From Bolinopsis microptera (taxonomy: Eukaryota; Ctenophora; Tentaculata; Lobata; Bolinopsidae), in the NCBI RefSeq assembly GCF_026151205.1, contig NC_087082.1, positions 18,633,401-18,693,400 of the forward strand: 60,000 nt of DNA. The letters run 5' to 3'. Below the pieces are notes generated by a model. That model ran no database searches, was not told the DNA's origin, and saw only the letters and a list, made by a program, of their open reading frames with translations. Positions 9,082 to 19,820 of the stretch are shown in pieces (position 1 is the first letter of the stretch; the number at the start of each line of letters is the position of its first letter). Position numbers and translations under genes: made by a program.

Positions 9082-10355
9082 CCCAGTGGCAAATAGTCAG
9101 GCGTCCAGGAATTTAACACCTAGTCAAAATTTGTTGATAACCGGTAAAAAAAGATTCTTGTGGAAAAAATATTCACATTAATTTAAAATTAAATCAAAAT
9201 TGGTCGCTCTCAGGGTAGCTAACGCGATGTTACATCATTTTATCGACTCGAAGTTCGAATCGAGCGCATTCCTAGATTCCATGACTATTTCTTACCTATA
9301 AGATTGCTTGACTATTTTTTGCGCATTCAGACACCAAAAAACGCGCAGAAAACGCGAGCTATCCATTCCTCCTTCCTCAACATCCCGGAATATGAAAAAA
9401 TAGTCATGTAAAATAGTCATTTGAAATAGTCATGCAAAATTTCAGCTCTGATACGCTAAAATATCAAGTTAATCTTAAACAATCGACAATCTAATATGAA
9501 TCCTCCCAATCCTCCCAGCCATATTAACTGGTGAACGGTGTAAATATAGAGCGGTATTTTAAAATGTAGCATTCAAAATTTTATGGATTCAAGTTGGCTC
9601 CTTTAGTCTAGATTCATTTAGAAAATTCTCGAAGTTCGAGTAATACAGTATTCTCAGGGTTTGGCGCTTAAGGAAGCTTCACATCCGAGACCGATTTCCA
9701 CGAATCAATTTAATATTGTAGCTACAAGTCAACAACAGTGCAAGTGGGAAGGAAGTGAATCTAGCCATTGCTACTATATTAGGGGAACTCGTGTGTTCTA
9801 GGCTTAAGCAAGCTTCACATCCTAGATCATCTAGAGTACAGTGCAGACAACCCCCTCCATTATACATCCCTATCCCGCTTTAAGTCCGAAGTTTATCATT
9901 GTTTATTGTCCAATATTGTATCTAACCTGGCAGAAGCAAGCTTCAGATCCAAAGTCAGGCCATAAAATTCGACACAGGGTCGAAGCCACTTTCAGAGTAG
10001 CAAATCGATCATCATGCTGATATGAGTCGAATCTTAGAACTCGATCTACCGAGTTGGTATAAAGAATGATATGGAAAAGTTTGTGGGCTAGGCTGTATAC
10101 TTCTTTTAAAAAATATTTCCTTGCGTTTCAAATAAATTAAAGAATTCTCAGAAATTTTTTATTTAATTTCAAAATTTGCAATTGCATATTCATCCGGTAA
10201 TTATTCTAATGGATACGCTAAGCATTTCAAACTAATCTTGGCCTGGGAGAAGAGCTGACCAGTGACAAGTCGGCCGCAAAGCGGCCGAAAAATATATAGC
10301 CTTTTTTTCTTCCCAAAATGGATTCCTAGTCATATTTAAAATTTATTCCACTGGG
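9082..10355. mobile_element. Non-autonomous hAT-type DNA transposon, 1274 bp
   Basis: The element begins CCCAGTGG and ends CCACTGGG, and is flanked by an exact 8-bp direct repeat GCCATAGT (9074-9081 and 10356-10363). Terminal repeats of this type with 8-bp target duplications are typical of the hAT superfamily. No transposase ORF is present. The interior contains several ATAGTCA motifs. The unoccupied site survives in block B, where GCGCCATAGTCAGTGCC is uninterrupted near 24260-24280. Confidence 0.8.
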
Positions 10356-10852
10356 GCCATAGTCAGTGCCCGAATTTTATCTCTTTTGTCCTCCACAGGT
10401 AGTGAGTTGAGGACGCTCTCTATTTGTAGAGTTCCTATTCAAAGCTTTTTCATTCTCTGTAAAGATAGACATTATGTTAATAAAACTTTGATAGAAATCT
10501 TTGCGAACGTAAAACTTCTTAATTTCGATTGAAGCTGCCTGCTCTTTGGCAGCCTCTTTCACCTTTAAATCTTCTATCAACCTTTCTATATGGTGAAAGA
10601 TCTAGCGGTGATTCCGCCGAGAACACAAAATCAAATTATTATTATTACCTTCATGAAAGTGTTCATGCTATGGAACCCACCATAACCAAAGTGAAACCTA
10701 TAGGCGTCGTCATCTTTTTCGTTCTTTCTAGACGCCTGTGCACTGATGAATCTGTTTTCTGTAAGCTCATCACCAGTTCCACAGGTTTTATCATCTGCAA
10801 AGTTTATTTTTGTCCAAGAAAAAAAAAACATTTCTGTTCAAAAAAAAACTAG
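10356..10852 (-). other. Continuation of block A, rearranged; coiled-coil ORF fragment
   Basis: The first ~70 bases continue block A (match 24263-24336). The rest instead matches a different part of block B (19490-20120), so the order is rearranged. The minus-strand frame 10580-10377 reads KVKEAAKEQAASIEIKKF and RKDFYQSFINIMSIFTEN. Block B has the same two pieces but separated by about 20 more coiled-coil residues and a probable intron, so this copy has lost that stretch. Confidence 0.5.
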
Positions 10853-11230
10853 CACTGCCATGGGGTTCAAAAAGGGTCATTGTAAGCCTCCAGCGTAATG
10901 GTCCTAAGTCTCTGCCCCATGTGGTGTCTGTCAGCATCAGCTAGTTTTGGATATCATTCACTAGACACCCCCACCCCCTTTGCGGTACTAACTGTTTTTT
11001 TGGATAATACGTAAGACACCCACCCCTTTTGCCGCCTTTTGCGGTACTAACTGTCGAAAAATCGTGGTAATAACTGTTTTTTGGTATATAGAATAAGATA
11101 CCCACCCAGAAATTGCTTATTTTTAAAAAGAGCTCATTTAAACTTTAAAGGAAGACTTTTTAGTTTCAGATAATATAACAGGATAGAATGTAGACAATTA
11201 AACAAAGAGTTGAAATAATATATCTGTAAT
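10853..11230. other. No gene; short C-rich direct repeats
   Basis: Contains two imperfect copies of a TTTTGCGGTACTAACTGT segment next to CACCCCC runs (10965-11060). Nothing coding is seen. Confidence 0.5.
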
Positions 11231-11818
11231 TTAATAAGAGAGTCGATGATCCTCTGGGCCCCAGTCTGGGGCGCTCTGAGTTCTGTTACTCCGGTTACTC
11301 TTTAGCTGCACGAGCTTTAGCGCATCTATAGCATCTCTTCCTATTGCTGAAATTATTGCAGCCACAGCTGGCACATCCCCAATCGCCTGTTTTTCTGAGA
11401 AGGGATTCCCCGCTGGCTCCTGTCCTATTATCGTGTTATCATGCCCTACTCCACTCGGTCCTGGTTGCTGGTCTTTAAGCTCATCCCTGAGGGCTGAAAT
11501 GTCCGTGTCTGGGGCAATGTACCCTCTTATACCTCGAACAGGGAGTTTGCCCCACCTAACCATGAAAAGTCCTATCGGGGACATCCAGTTTTTTTACCGT
11601 AACCAATTAAATGCCTCCTCGTCAATCTCGAGATAAACGTTCCAGCTTCCTGTATTCATATTATATATTATTAAGCTTTCCTGGAAATCTTGATCTGATT
11701 TTGGCGAACCAAATGTCCCTGCTCTCCTTAGCAGATTGCACTTGGTACACCGTAATATGCTGAGCCTGCACATCACTGTTCCGCACTTCACACACTTCCA
11801 TGCTCTGTCATTAGGCAT
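11231..11818 (-). CDS. Unidentified protein with RanBP2-like zinc finger, in-frame stop
   Basis: ATG at 11818. The first 30 residues contain W-x-C-x2-C-x11-C-x2-C (AWKCVKCG ... LRCTKCN), close to a RanBP2-type or other small zinc ribbon. The frame stops at a TAA (11594-11596), then stays open in the same frame to 11231, with PGPSG, a small Ala/Ile-rich helix (VAAIISAIGRDAIDALKLV) and a polar end. Either the TAA is a nonsense mutation, or TTACG|GTAAAA is a donor and the second part is a separate exon. No family match is recognised; it may be another part of the element-borne gene set. Confidence 0.4.
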
Positions 11819-12589
11819 CCTGTAATTGTTGTTAAAAGGTTTGTGAGAGCAATGAGAATGGGGTTCTAAGGGCTATTCATTTTTCAAAAGCGCATTTAAT
11901 TACTGCATCGATTTACAAAAGTCAAGATCAAGAGAAAAATGCACAGACTCCCCAGTCTTTGGAATATTAATCCACATGAAATGGCAAACCATGTGCAGCA
12001 CGTTTTGACAATGTTCCGCTAAGTGCCGATATTATATTATATAGCTGGTTGTCAGGGTTGTCATATGGGTGGCCCATCTCAGCCAATCCCACACTGTACT
12101 TGAAGTAACAAAAAGCTGTGATTGAACGGATTGAATGATATTAGGTGCCTTCATCGGCCTTCAAGTAAACAAGGTTTTTAAAATAAAATCGCATCCTAGC
12201 CTCTAAAAACAACATCCTATAATGCCCAGATTGGATTCAAATTAAAAACTGCATAAAAATTTTATCAAAATTGAATTTTAAACTAAAAAAAGTTGCATCG
12301 GTTGCATTGGAATTAACTTCTTTGAAATTTTAAAATTAAACTCATAAAGCTAAAGTGTTTAAAAATAAAATTGTTAATTTAATTAAAATAGATTAAAGTT
12401 ACACGTGCTACAATAAAGTTCATTGTCATAGTACAGTTTTTGTCATGCATGACAGTTGTTCACGATACAGGATGTCTGTCCTGTGGATAGAGCCTGGTAA
12501 GTGGTGAGGGCGGGTTGATGTCCGGTGAATGTTTACAATTTACAGATGTATAAAATTACCGTATTTAATCACTACTATATAACAATAGG
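11819..12589. other. No gene recognised
   Basis: AT-rich, with no supported frame or repeat structure. Confidence 0.5.
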
Positions 12590-12680
12590 GTTGCATCATC
12601 GCCTATATAACACCATACAACCATAGAATGACATCTATAATACATTGTAAGGCACAGGGGATATTTTTGTAATTTTTAAA
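12590..12680. repeat. Dispersed repeat, copy 2 (TTGCCTCATCGCC family)
   Basis: Matches 508-550 at its left end and 26455-26548 throughout, including CAGGGGATATTTTTGTAATT at its right end. Confidence 0.65.
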
Positions 12681-12978
12681 ATAAATAAAATATAAAATAA
12701 ATAATAATTATAACATATAATAATTATTTGGATGTTATTTTTTCTCCGAACTTGTGTGGGTGAATGCCCTACCACAGTTTAGAGTAATTAACGTGTCTCG
12801 AAGTAACTTCCTCCACCTCTTTAAATACAATGATTACGTTTCAGAAGTGGGTCGTTGCTATTTGAGAAACATGTTGTGACCCATGTAATGAGTCTATAGC
12901 GCTAAATCCTTGCCCCAGCAATGACGCAAATCTTGTGGCCAGCTGCAGGTACTCCCTTCTTCCTGCCTTTTTTACAGC

Positions 12979-13287
12979 TTATGTGCCAATAAGCTTTAGG
13001 TTGAGGGTAAAGTCTTGAGGTAGTTTGACCGGCCCTGGTATTTTATCATTGGTGAATGACACCATGTTTTTGTGATAGGCCAGTCTGTCTGTTTGTACCT
13101 CAACAGACGCTGAAGTTTGTATAATTGAGTCCACTTTTTTAGGTGGTGGTGTTAAGGGCACCTGGGTCTGGGTGGCTGATGAGACTCCAGGTTTTGAATA
13201 CCCAGTTTGGGTTTGCGGTGTACTTCTTTCTCGTCCCCCTCCTCTTACTGTTCTTGAGATTGAAGTGAAATTGTATTGTAAATCCAA
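12979..13287 (-). CDS. Unidentified ORF, Pro/Thr-rich
   Basis: A 102-codon frame without an ATG (it opens on TTG). It reads SISRTVRGGGRERSTPQTQ, a Pro-rich stretch LTPPPKKVDSI, then EVQTDRLAYHKNMVSFTND. It lies 27 bases downstream of the ORF at 13335-13796 on the same strand, whose end has a strong donor (AAAAAT|GTAAGT). It may be the next exon, but the phases I can see do not match. Unknown function. Confidence 0.35.
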   Translation of the reverse strand: MDLQYNFTSISRTVRGGGRERSTPQTQTGYSKPGVSSATQTQVPLTPPPKKVDSIIQTSASVEVQTDRLAYHKNMVSFTNDKIPGPVKLPQDFTLNLKLIGT

Positions 13288-13334
13288 CAGTGTACTGTCA
13301 GTGCCATGACGCCTTATAAAATAGAATACTTACA

Positions 13335-13925
13335 TTTTTCTAAATTGTCAGTGAGAAGCTTCAAAGCCTCCTTGCCGTTACTTGCTTCCCTCCGGACGAC
13401 GGCGAGGGCATCCAGGACAATTTCCCTATTTTGCTGAAATGTTTTTGAGGGGAATATCCTCGACAGTGCCTGGGTTGAACTGCCCATCAGTTTGGTTGGG
13501 AGGTTGTTCAACCCCTCGACACTGCCGAGTCCCGCAAATTTCATGTCCTCTGGCACTAAGTTTTGTATTGCAGGCATCAGGACATGAACCTTAATGACCT
13601 CCCTGGCTTTGTTCGTATTGAAGCTTTCATCCTTCCCTGGATGACGATTGCTCTCAAGCTTCTCCTTAATGTCCCTCACAAGGTCAGGATCAGCCCCCAG
13701 GTTGTATTGATCCTGCCTGAACTTTCCTCTGTCTCCGGCAGGACGAGGACCAGTCCATTCTCTTGGCGTGTCAGGAGACGATGTTGGTGCCTGCAAGAAG
13801 CTCTCAGCTCTGTCTCTAATCTTTCTACTGTGGTGATTGTGGTGATTGGTGTTCTATGTATAACCTTCCCCTCATGGGTAAAAGTGCAGCCAGGGTGGAC
13901 TGTACTGCTTTACTGCTTCCTTTAA
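13335..13925 (-). pseudogene. Third copy of the ORF4-type gene with its downstream domain
   Basis: At 13800-13925 the minus strand reads VHPGCTFTHEGKVIHRTPIT and VERLETELRAS, clearly homologous to ORF4 of blocks A and B. After a +1 frame change, or an intron ending CTTCTTGCAG|, an open frame continues from 13796 to 13314. It is Pro-rich at first, then helical (DPDLVRDIKEKLESN, MPAIQNLVPEDMKF, NREIVLDALAVVRREASNGK). A consensus donor AAAAAT|GTAAGT lies at about 13336. This shows that ORF4 in the blocks is the front part of a longer protein. Function unknown. Confidence 0.45.
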
Positions 13926-13935
13926 GTGGTTTTCC

Positions 13936-14312
13936 TCCGAAATATTATGTCGTATATTAATATGCAAAATACGATATTGACCTGGGCATTTGAATGTTCA
14001 TATTATTTTTACATTTTCTGAATTAAGTGGTTTTTGTTATTAACGCTAAATAGGGAGAATAGTTATCAAAAATACCAAGTCAAACTCTCTGGGATAAAGG
14101 TTGTATTAAAATAGATTTATAACAAGGTTAGATAACTCTCTAGTTATAACTCTCGATCTCAGATGTTCTTGGTTGATCAGTGATATGAGTGTGTATGATT
14201 ATTACGCTGAGTGATCTGTGTTCAATATCCGAAATGTTATGTCGTATATTAATATGCGGAATATGAAATTGACCTGGGCATTTGAATGCTCATATTGTTT
14301 TTATATTTTCTG
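13936..14312. repeat. 85-bp direct repeat pair around 200 bp
   Basis: TCCGAAATATTATGTCGTAT...TTTCTGAA at 13936-14020 recurs at 14227-14312. The ~200 bases between them resemble 27750-27968 (shared AAGGTTAGATAACTCT and GATGTT.TTGGTTGAT), so this is a further dispersed repeat, possibly with short flanking LTR-like ends. Confidence 0.55.
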
Positions 14313-15074
14313 AATAGATAAGTAAAGCGATAAGAGTCACAAATAAATTTAGTGTTCTCCTCTTCGGTCTCCTTTACCGTGTTGTCCTGGGTGGTGGCCT
14401 CCTCCTCTGCTCTGGGACCTTGGGTGGAGGAGGTGTGAAGGGCCTGCTCCTTGTTTACATTAACCTTGTATTTCACATAAGACAGTTGAACGGAGTGGCT
14501 AGATATATGTTATATGATCTATTATATATGTATAAGATCGGCATAACTATTAACCTTATAAACCTATTATATAATATAGATGAACAATGCGAATTTGACT
14601 GGTGAGCTGAAATATATATCTTTTAGTTCTTACGTTCTTGTTGGATATTTGAACAACAGGGTTGTTTTTTATGTTGTTTTCGTTTTTTATGTGCGAAGCC
14701 ACAAACCTATTGTTACACACAATTTCGCTGGTGTTTTGCAAGTATTGACAACTAACAGATAACAACTAATTAATATGTTTTCTCTCAAGAGACATTTACC
14801 AAATAGTTGTCAGTGTCTGTTGTGTGAATAATATTGGTATTACCTGCCGACGTAAGAGACTTTTCTTACTTTTATGTTCTTCACCAGTCATTCCTTGCTA
14901 ATTGAGTGATTGAATGAAAAATGAATGATTGAATGAAATATAACTTTTAACTTTTAAATGTTGGTGCAATAATACATTTTTCAAAGAGTTGATATATGGA
15001 TACATTCTCAAAACGCGTATTTTGTCATTGTATTGCATTCTACAGTCCAAGGGACCAATGATTTAAGTGCAAAG
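14313..15074. other. Mostly unassigned; fragment of the block left end
   Basis: 14465-14550 (TATTTCACATAAGACAGTTG ... TGTATAAGATCGGCATAA) resembles the left end of blocks A and B, evidence for a third, eroded block copy. An acidic minus-strand frame (EEEATTQDNTVKETEEENTK, near 14340-14450) is open but unsupported otherwise. Confidence 0.4.
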
Positions 15075-15194
15075 CTGGCCTCATACATGCTGAGTGTGGG
15101 CCGATAAAACAAACCTGGCCTCAGCCACCCTTAGTGTGGGCCGATAAAACAAACCTGGCTTCAGTCACCCTTAGTGTGGGCCGATAAAACAAAG
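15075..15194. repeat. 40-bp tandem repeat, 3 units
   Basis: Three units of CTGGCCTCAG...AGTGTGGGCCGATAAAACAA start at 15075, 15115 and 15155, with a few substitutions between them. Confidence 0.9.
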
Positions 15195-15765
15195 AGCAAT
15201 GTTTGCTACTTTTTTATACAAAATATCAAGAGAATTTAGCCCTACACCATATTCTGAATTTTTATAAAAAATACCTGTAACCAACATTTAGTTCATTTTT
15301 AGTTATTTGGAAAAAATACATTTCACTCCTACAATTAATGATATTTTTATGTGCGGTTTTTTTACCCCATTTAATATTATTTTAATAGGTTTTTTTAGAT
15401 AGAAAGGTTTGAACCAACTATTTTTGGTTAGCCAAAATTAAAAGAATAAGTTCTGTCATAAAGTGTTATTGGTTAATTCATTAAGGTTTTATGACCGTAA
15501 GCCTGTAAGTTCTCATAAAGGTTTTTGTCATAAAATGGCAAACACTATAAGTTATGCACTTATAGTTATAGTTATGTTGACCTTCTAAAATTAACTTAAA
15601 ACTGGTACGTACCATTCCTGCATGTCTTGGCCAAGTGACCTTTTGATCCACATCTGAAAATATTACATTAAATGAATGGAAGTTTGAATCAAGTTTCCTA
15701 TCGATCAGCTTAATAGACTGATGAGATCGCATAGATCCAATGGATCCTTAGCCACTCCCTAGACT
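15195..15765. other. No gene recognised
   Basis: AT-rich. A minus-strand 83-codon frame (15732-15481) shows no domain features and is not called. Confidence 0.5.
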
Positions 15766-15914
15766 AAGTGACACTGGGATTCAAATAATTATATCATATG
15801 AATTGATTGCACTGCTAATAAATAAAATACTTTGTTTTACTAAATACTTTGTTTTACGAACTCTGGACCTTCTGCGCGGAAGGCTGATGCTTTAACCACA
15901 AGGCCACCTAGCCA
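15766..15914 (-). mobile_element. tRNA-derived SINE-like sequence, split in the T arm
   Basis: On the minus strand 15914-15857 reads like the 5' two thirds of a tRNA (GGCTAGGTGGCCTTGTGGTT ... GCGCAGAAGGTCCAGAGTTCG, with an A-box-like segment). The rest of the T arm (TTGAATCCCAGTGTCAC) appears only after 71 AT-rich bases (15856-15786). Rejoined, GAGTTCG and TTGAATCCC would form a normal B box. This looks like a SINE or tRNA pseudogene interrupted by an insertion. A functional tRNA is unlikely because the interruption is not at the intron position. Confidence 0.45.
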
Positions 15915-16866
15915 ATTTCTATTAATTAAAAAAAAGAGAAATCTCACCTGTAAGTAACTACACAAATCAGGTCAGATAACATTTAATGGTGAATTTGTGC
16001 TAGAAATCATTCTGCCTTTCTATGTAGACATCACAAAATAATAATTACATTATAAAAATATCCACTGAGCCACTGCGAACATTACAGCAAAAATAATTGA
16101 CCGAAAGGAACCAATAAAAACCGCTACATATGCATGCCTTTTAAAACCTAAAATCATGCATAAAAATGCTAAAATAATATACATCTTATAGAATGGAATC
16201 GCTTTTAAAACAGCTTTCTACAGGTAAGTTTATCATAAGTTTTTTATATTTGATAAACATTTGTTTGCCATATATACGATACACATAGTGTCTAGTACAG
16301 GATACATGCTCAGTCGTCATCCTCAGGACTTCAGGATCATAATGGGCTTGCAAGTCTACAGCATTAGAGACAGGTAAGTCTTTATAGAATAGCAGTCCGA
16401 CCTGCTTCGAGTATGAGAGCATAATTCCATGAAACTTTGTGTTTGTCCTTAGTCAATTGTTTCAATTGTACTTAGTTGCTAAAATCATAATGCATTAAAC
16501 ATTTAAGTGAAGAGACTGTGATTTCCACACAAATGTAATTGATTTCACTTACATTCTGACAAAGATCTAGCATGATAACCTCCGAACGATCCCTTCTGCC
16601 GTTTCTTTTTCTTGTGGGTCCGGCCTGAAGGCAGAGGGACGATAATAAAGAGCATCACCAAACCCTGCAGGATTCGTAGTACTAAAAAGTAAAAACGGTA
16701 ACGAGAAACTCGTTTTTGGAATGAATACACTGGAGGGATGATTGCATGAATCCGAGTTCACAGGGGATAAAGATTAATATTGAAGTAACGCATGAGCTTA
16801 TTTTAAACATAAACACATCTGAGCAATAATGTTGAAATCTTACTCCGTGATGGTTCTCTTGAAATA
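15915..16866. other. No gene recognised
   Basis: AT-rich. Small open frames at 16186-16422 and 16545-16761 have no supporting motif, paired splice sites or copy elsewhere in the window. Confidence 0.5.
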
Positions 16867-16910
16867 TATGAGATCTTTAATATTTCCTTATGCATAAGAT
16901 CGGCATAAAA

Positions 16911-16994
16911 TGTATCTTCTATAGGACTCACAGAAACTAAACATTTAGCTCAAAGCTGAACCCCTGAAGTTAATAAGTTAGTACAATACAATAC
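16911..16994 (-). repeat. 84-bp LTR-like repeat, apparently solo
   Basis: A copy of the repeat at 6759-6917 sits in the left end of block B. Block A at the same place (near 4390-4410) reads through without it. No gag-like sequence is attached, so it behaves as a solo insertion. A clean target-site duplication is not obvious. Confidence 0.5.
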
Positions 16995-17478
16995 TGAGAA
17001 AGATTTTCACTCAGATTGTATCCAATTGTCTTTGTCCCCTGATAACAGCTACTGCAGCTCCCTCTTACGAGGTAACTTCGCTGCTGGTGATTTGTTTACA
17101 GGAACCTTTTGTATTGGAGTTTGGGATATGTATTTCACATAAGACAGTTAAATGGTGTGGTTAGATAAATATATATATGTATAAGATCGGCATAAAATTT
17201 ATATCTTTGTTTTCACTGAGAATATTAGGTCTGATCTCTTGTATCAGGACATATTATCGTTAGTGACTTGTTCTCATGAAATTTCGAAACTTCACTTCCG
17301 GATCCGCAGGTATTTTAACAAAAGTCCGGCAGGCAAGGTGTCTGAAATGAATTAGAATTAAATTGACATTTCACAAACTGTTTTAGAAGAATAATCTGGA
17401 TTATGCACGTATACGGTGCGATCTTTTGTAATATGATATTTAAAACGGTTATTTTGTATTATGTTCCCGTTATGTTAA

Positions 17479-17769
17479 TTACCAATAACTTAAGCCAGCA
17501 ACTCTGTTGGTGTCTGCTAGTAGCTCCGTTTCCAGTTTCTCCACCGTCTTGCTGGTTATCGGTGCTCTATTAAGTACCTTCCTCTCATGAGCAAAAAATG
17601 TGCAGCCAGGGTGGTCGATGTTGTATTGTTTCACCGCATCTTTTAAGAATACCCTCCATGAGAAGTTGGTTGGGACTTTGGGAGCACACATTTTAGTGAA
17701 CATCTCCCGCTGATACCGTTCGTCATCATTGTCAGTGTAGCAGGTGTATCTCTGGAACATTGTCTCCAT
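17479..17769 (-). CDS. Unidentified ORF4, block B copy
   Basis: ATG at 17769; 96 residues, nearly identical to 4901-5188 with one additional Phe (CTFFAHERK). The frame is also open upstream through the 39-bp repeats to 18033, giving 13-residue repeats (FVTRCTKTIVLV type), but no ATG there is needed to explain it. See 13335-13925 for the longer form. Confidence 0.45.
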   Translation of the reverse strand: METMFQRYTCYTDNDDERYQREMFTKMCAPKVPTNFSWRVFLKDAVKQYNIDHPGCTFFAHERKVLNRAPITSKTVEKLETELLADTNRVAGLSYW

Positions 17770-17924
17770 TACAGAGCCATACGACTCAATAATGGCCTCA
17801 GAAGCACAGGCGACTCGGCATTTTAGAAAGAGGAGAATATTATATAAATATAGATTCGTATTAGTTCTTTGGGCGAATTTTGCCGCCGCTTCGCGAAAAC
17901 GCGGTAATGGTATTACCGTAGTAT

Positions 17925-18195
17925 TTGTAAATCTAGTTACGAATACAACTAACACAATTATTTCCGTACATCTAGTTACGAACATAACTAACACAATTGT
18001 TTTCGTACATCTAGTTACGAATATAAATAACACAATTGTTTTTGTACATCTAGTTACGAATATAACTAATTAACACAATTGTTTCCGTACATCTAGTTAC
18101 GAACATAACTAACACAATTGTTTTCGTACATCTAGTTACGAATATAACTAACACAATTGTTTTCGTACATCTAGTTACGAATACAACTTACTCTA
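17925..18195. repeat. 39-bp tandem repeat, ~7 units (block B)
   Basis: Same unit as 5325-5475, expanded from about four to about seven units. One unit carries an additional 4 bases (AATT), which breaks the register. Confidence 0.85.
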
Positions 18196-18199
18196 CCCC

Positions 18200-18437
18200 A
18201 TTCATTACCCCTTGGTATGAATCTCCTACTTAAAGACCGCAAACCGATTGTGGAGAGTGCACAACCTCGTCAGGCCCAGCATCCCTGAAGCTAACATCTC
18301 TGGCGGGATCCTCTCTGCCTCCTCCGCCGTTTCTCTCAGCACCCTTATCTCTTGTACGTACCATCCCAGGAACTTCCTATAATCCTATTGCCTCTCATGT
18401 CCGACTTGTAGTGACCATGACCTCTTCCTGGTGGCAT
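18200..18437 (-). pseudogene. Unidentified ORF3, block B copy (frameshifted)
   Basis: ATG at 18437 opens as in block A (MPPGRGHGHYKSDMRGN). An 8-bp insertion near 18380 then shifts the frame. The downstream part (VEEAERIPPEML equivalents) remains visible in the other frame. Confidence 0.5.
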
Positions 18438-18673
18438 CTTTCCCTCTCTCACCAATCTTCCACTTTGTTTGTTTGTTTTGAAACCCCACGGTGGAGGCTG
18501 GCGTGTGCCGCAATTTATTTATCAATGGTAATTACATGATAAATGAAATTTATATAGAAGTCACACTAAAATATAATAATGTAAAATAAAATATATTAAA
18601 ATAAATGCCCTACTAAAAGTACTATATAACTAACGGTCTGCAAAACTGGTAGGAGTCGCAATTTGTAAACATG

Positions 18674-19126
18674 CTAATTACTATTTTCTTCACGCTCCTC
18701 CTTTATTCTCTCCGCCAGGTATGTTCTCTGACCTCCTATCTGAGTCTCGATGAACTTCATGATAGCAATCACGTCCTCCTTCGTTCTCGCCTCCCTCATC
18801 ATCTGCTTCATCCATCCCCTCGAAACAGTCATCAGGTCTCTCCCGTGTTGCACCACATCTTTATTCTCGGACACGTCTCTCCTAATGCTGTCAACGTATC
18901 TGTCGAGAGAAAACTTCTCCACCTGCCTGCTGCTGTGATAGTGGGTAGGTGGAGGGGAAGGAGGCCCGAGGCCGTTCCCGATGGTACTGGTGGGTCCTTC
19001 TCCGCTGTGGTGGCTGCTGGTCTCCCTCACTATTACTCTTCTCTTCTCTCCTCTCTGTTGTTCCCCTGCCACTGGTTCCTGTTTCTCTTCTTCTTTCTTT
19101 TTCTCTCTCACAGGACTTAAACTCAC
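18674..19126 (-). CDS. Unidentified ORF2, block B copy (intact)
   Basis: 150 codons, opened by GTG rather than ATG. A charged, probably helical start (REKKKEEEKQEPVAGEQQRG) is followed by a Pro/His-rich linker and a helical C-terminal domain (EKFSLDRYVDSIRRDV, WMKQMMREARTKEDVIAIMK, LAERIKEE). The upstream AGGAG|GTGAGT is also a perfect donor, so the start is uncertain. Block A is frameshifted here. Likely an element-borne accessory protein; no family recognised. Confidence 0.45.
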   Translation of the reverse strand: MSLSPVREKKKEEEKQEPVAGEQQRGEKRRVIVRETSSHHSGEGPTSTIGNGLGPPSPPPTHYHSSRQVEKFSLDRYVDSIRRDVSENKDVVQHGRDLMTVSRGWMKQMMREARTKEDVIAIMKFIETQIGGQRTYLAERIKEEREENSN

Positions 19127-19304
19127 CTCCTCTCATTTTGGTGACTTATCTTGGCCCCAGTGGGACAGTGTTTGAATATGAGTAGGAAGACAGATTTTTA
19201 GAGAAAATTATGTATGTGAATTATCACAAGTAACATTTTGTTATACTATTAATATTTCTGTTTAATTCATACTTAATAAAGGTATTCCTAATAAATGATA
19301 ATGT

Positions 19305-19445
19305 ATTCATACCTTTGAGAAAAATCCTGTAATCTTCTTAGAGTTAGTGTCGTCTCGGCAGGCAGTCTCATTGCGGCGCAGATTGGTCTGGTTTCCGCAA
19401 CGTCGCTCACATCTTGAACACTTGTAGTCTGGCTTTTCTGGCATC
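19305..19445 (-). other. Exon fragment with C2HC-type zinc finger
   Basis: Minus-strand frame MPEKPDYKCSRCERRCGN, then QTNLRRNETACRDD, with C-x2-C and a terminal x4-C, where the usual His is Asn. It runs to a donor CTCAAAG|GTATGA. A related finger lies at 20828-20945 on the same strand (RCTSCQKEF, LSRHVRC). Possibly exons of one zinc-finger protein; no complete gene can be assembled. Confidence 0.35.
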
Positions 19446-19489
19446 CTCGCGAAACAGCTTCACATACTTCATTGATACTGTTTTTCAAC

Positions 19490-19820
19490 AGTAGAGTTCT
19501 TATTGAAAGCTTTTACATTCTCTGTAAAGATTGACATTATGTTAATAAATCTTTGATAGAAATCATTGCGAATGTAGAACTTCTTAATTTCACCATATTC
19601 ATTATTTTAAAACGTTTTTTTTTTCTCAAAGTTAAAGCAATTTATTTATGATTAAAAATGTGTTGCTGAACAAACCTGTCCTAACAGCGAGTCTGCGTCT
19701 TTTAACCTTCTCTTCTTTAAGCTCCAATCGAACAATTTTTAATTCCTCCTTTAGTTGTTCGATTAAAGCTGCCTGCTCTTTGGCAGCCTCTTTCACCTTA
19801 TCTTCTATCAACCTTTCTAT
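19490..19820 (-). other. Coiled-coil exon and following piece
   Basis: 19820-19686 reads ERLIEDKVKEAAKEQAALIE, then QLKEELKIVRLELKEEKVKR, a strong coiled-coil pattern, and ends at AGGACAG|GTTTGT (donor-like). 19600-19490 reads EIKKFYIRNDFYQRFINIMS with a stop soon after. In 10377-10580 the two are fused with the second half of the coil missing. Unknown protein. Confidence 0.35.

Noticed and set aside
9185-9300. tRNA-like stretch with GAAGTTCGAATC inside the hAT element
   Set aside because: A B-box-like match only; no convincing acceptor stem or A box.
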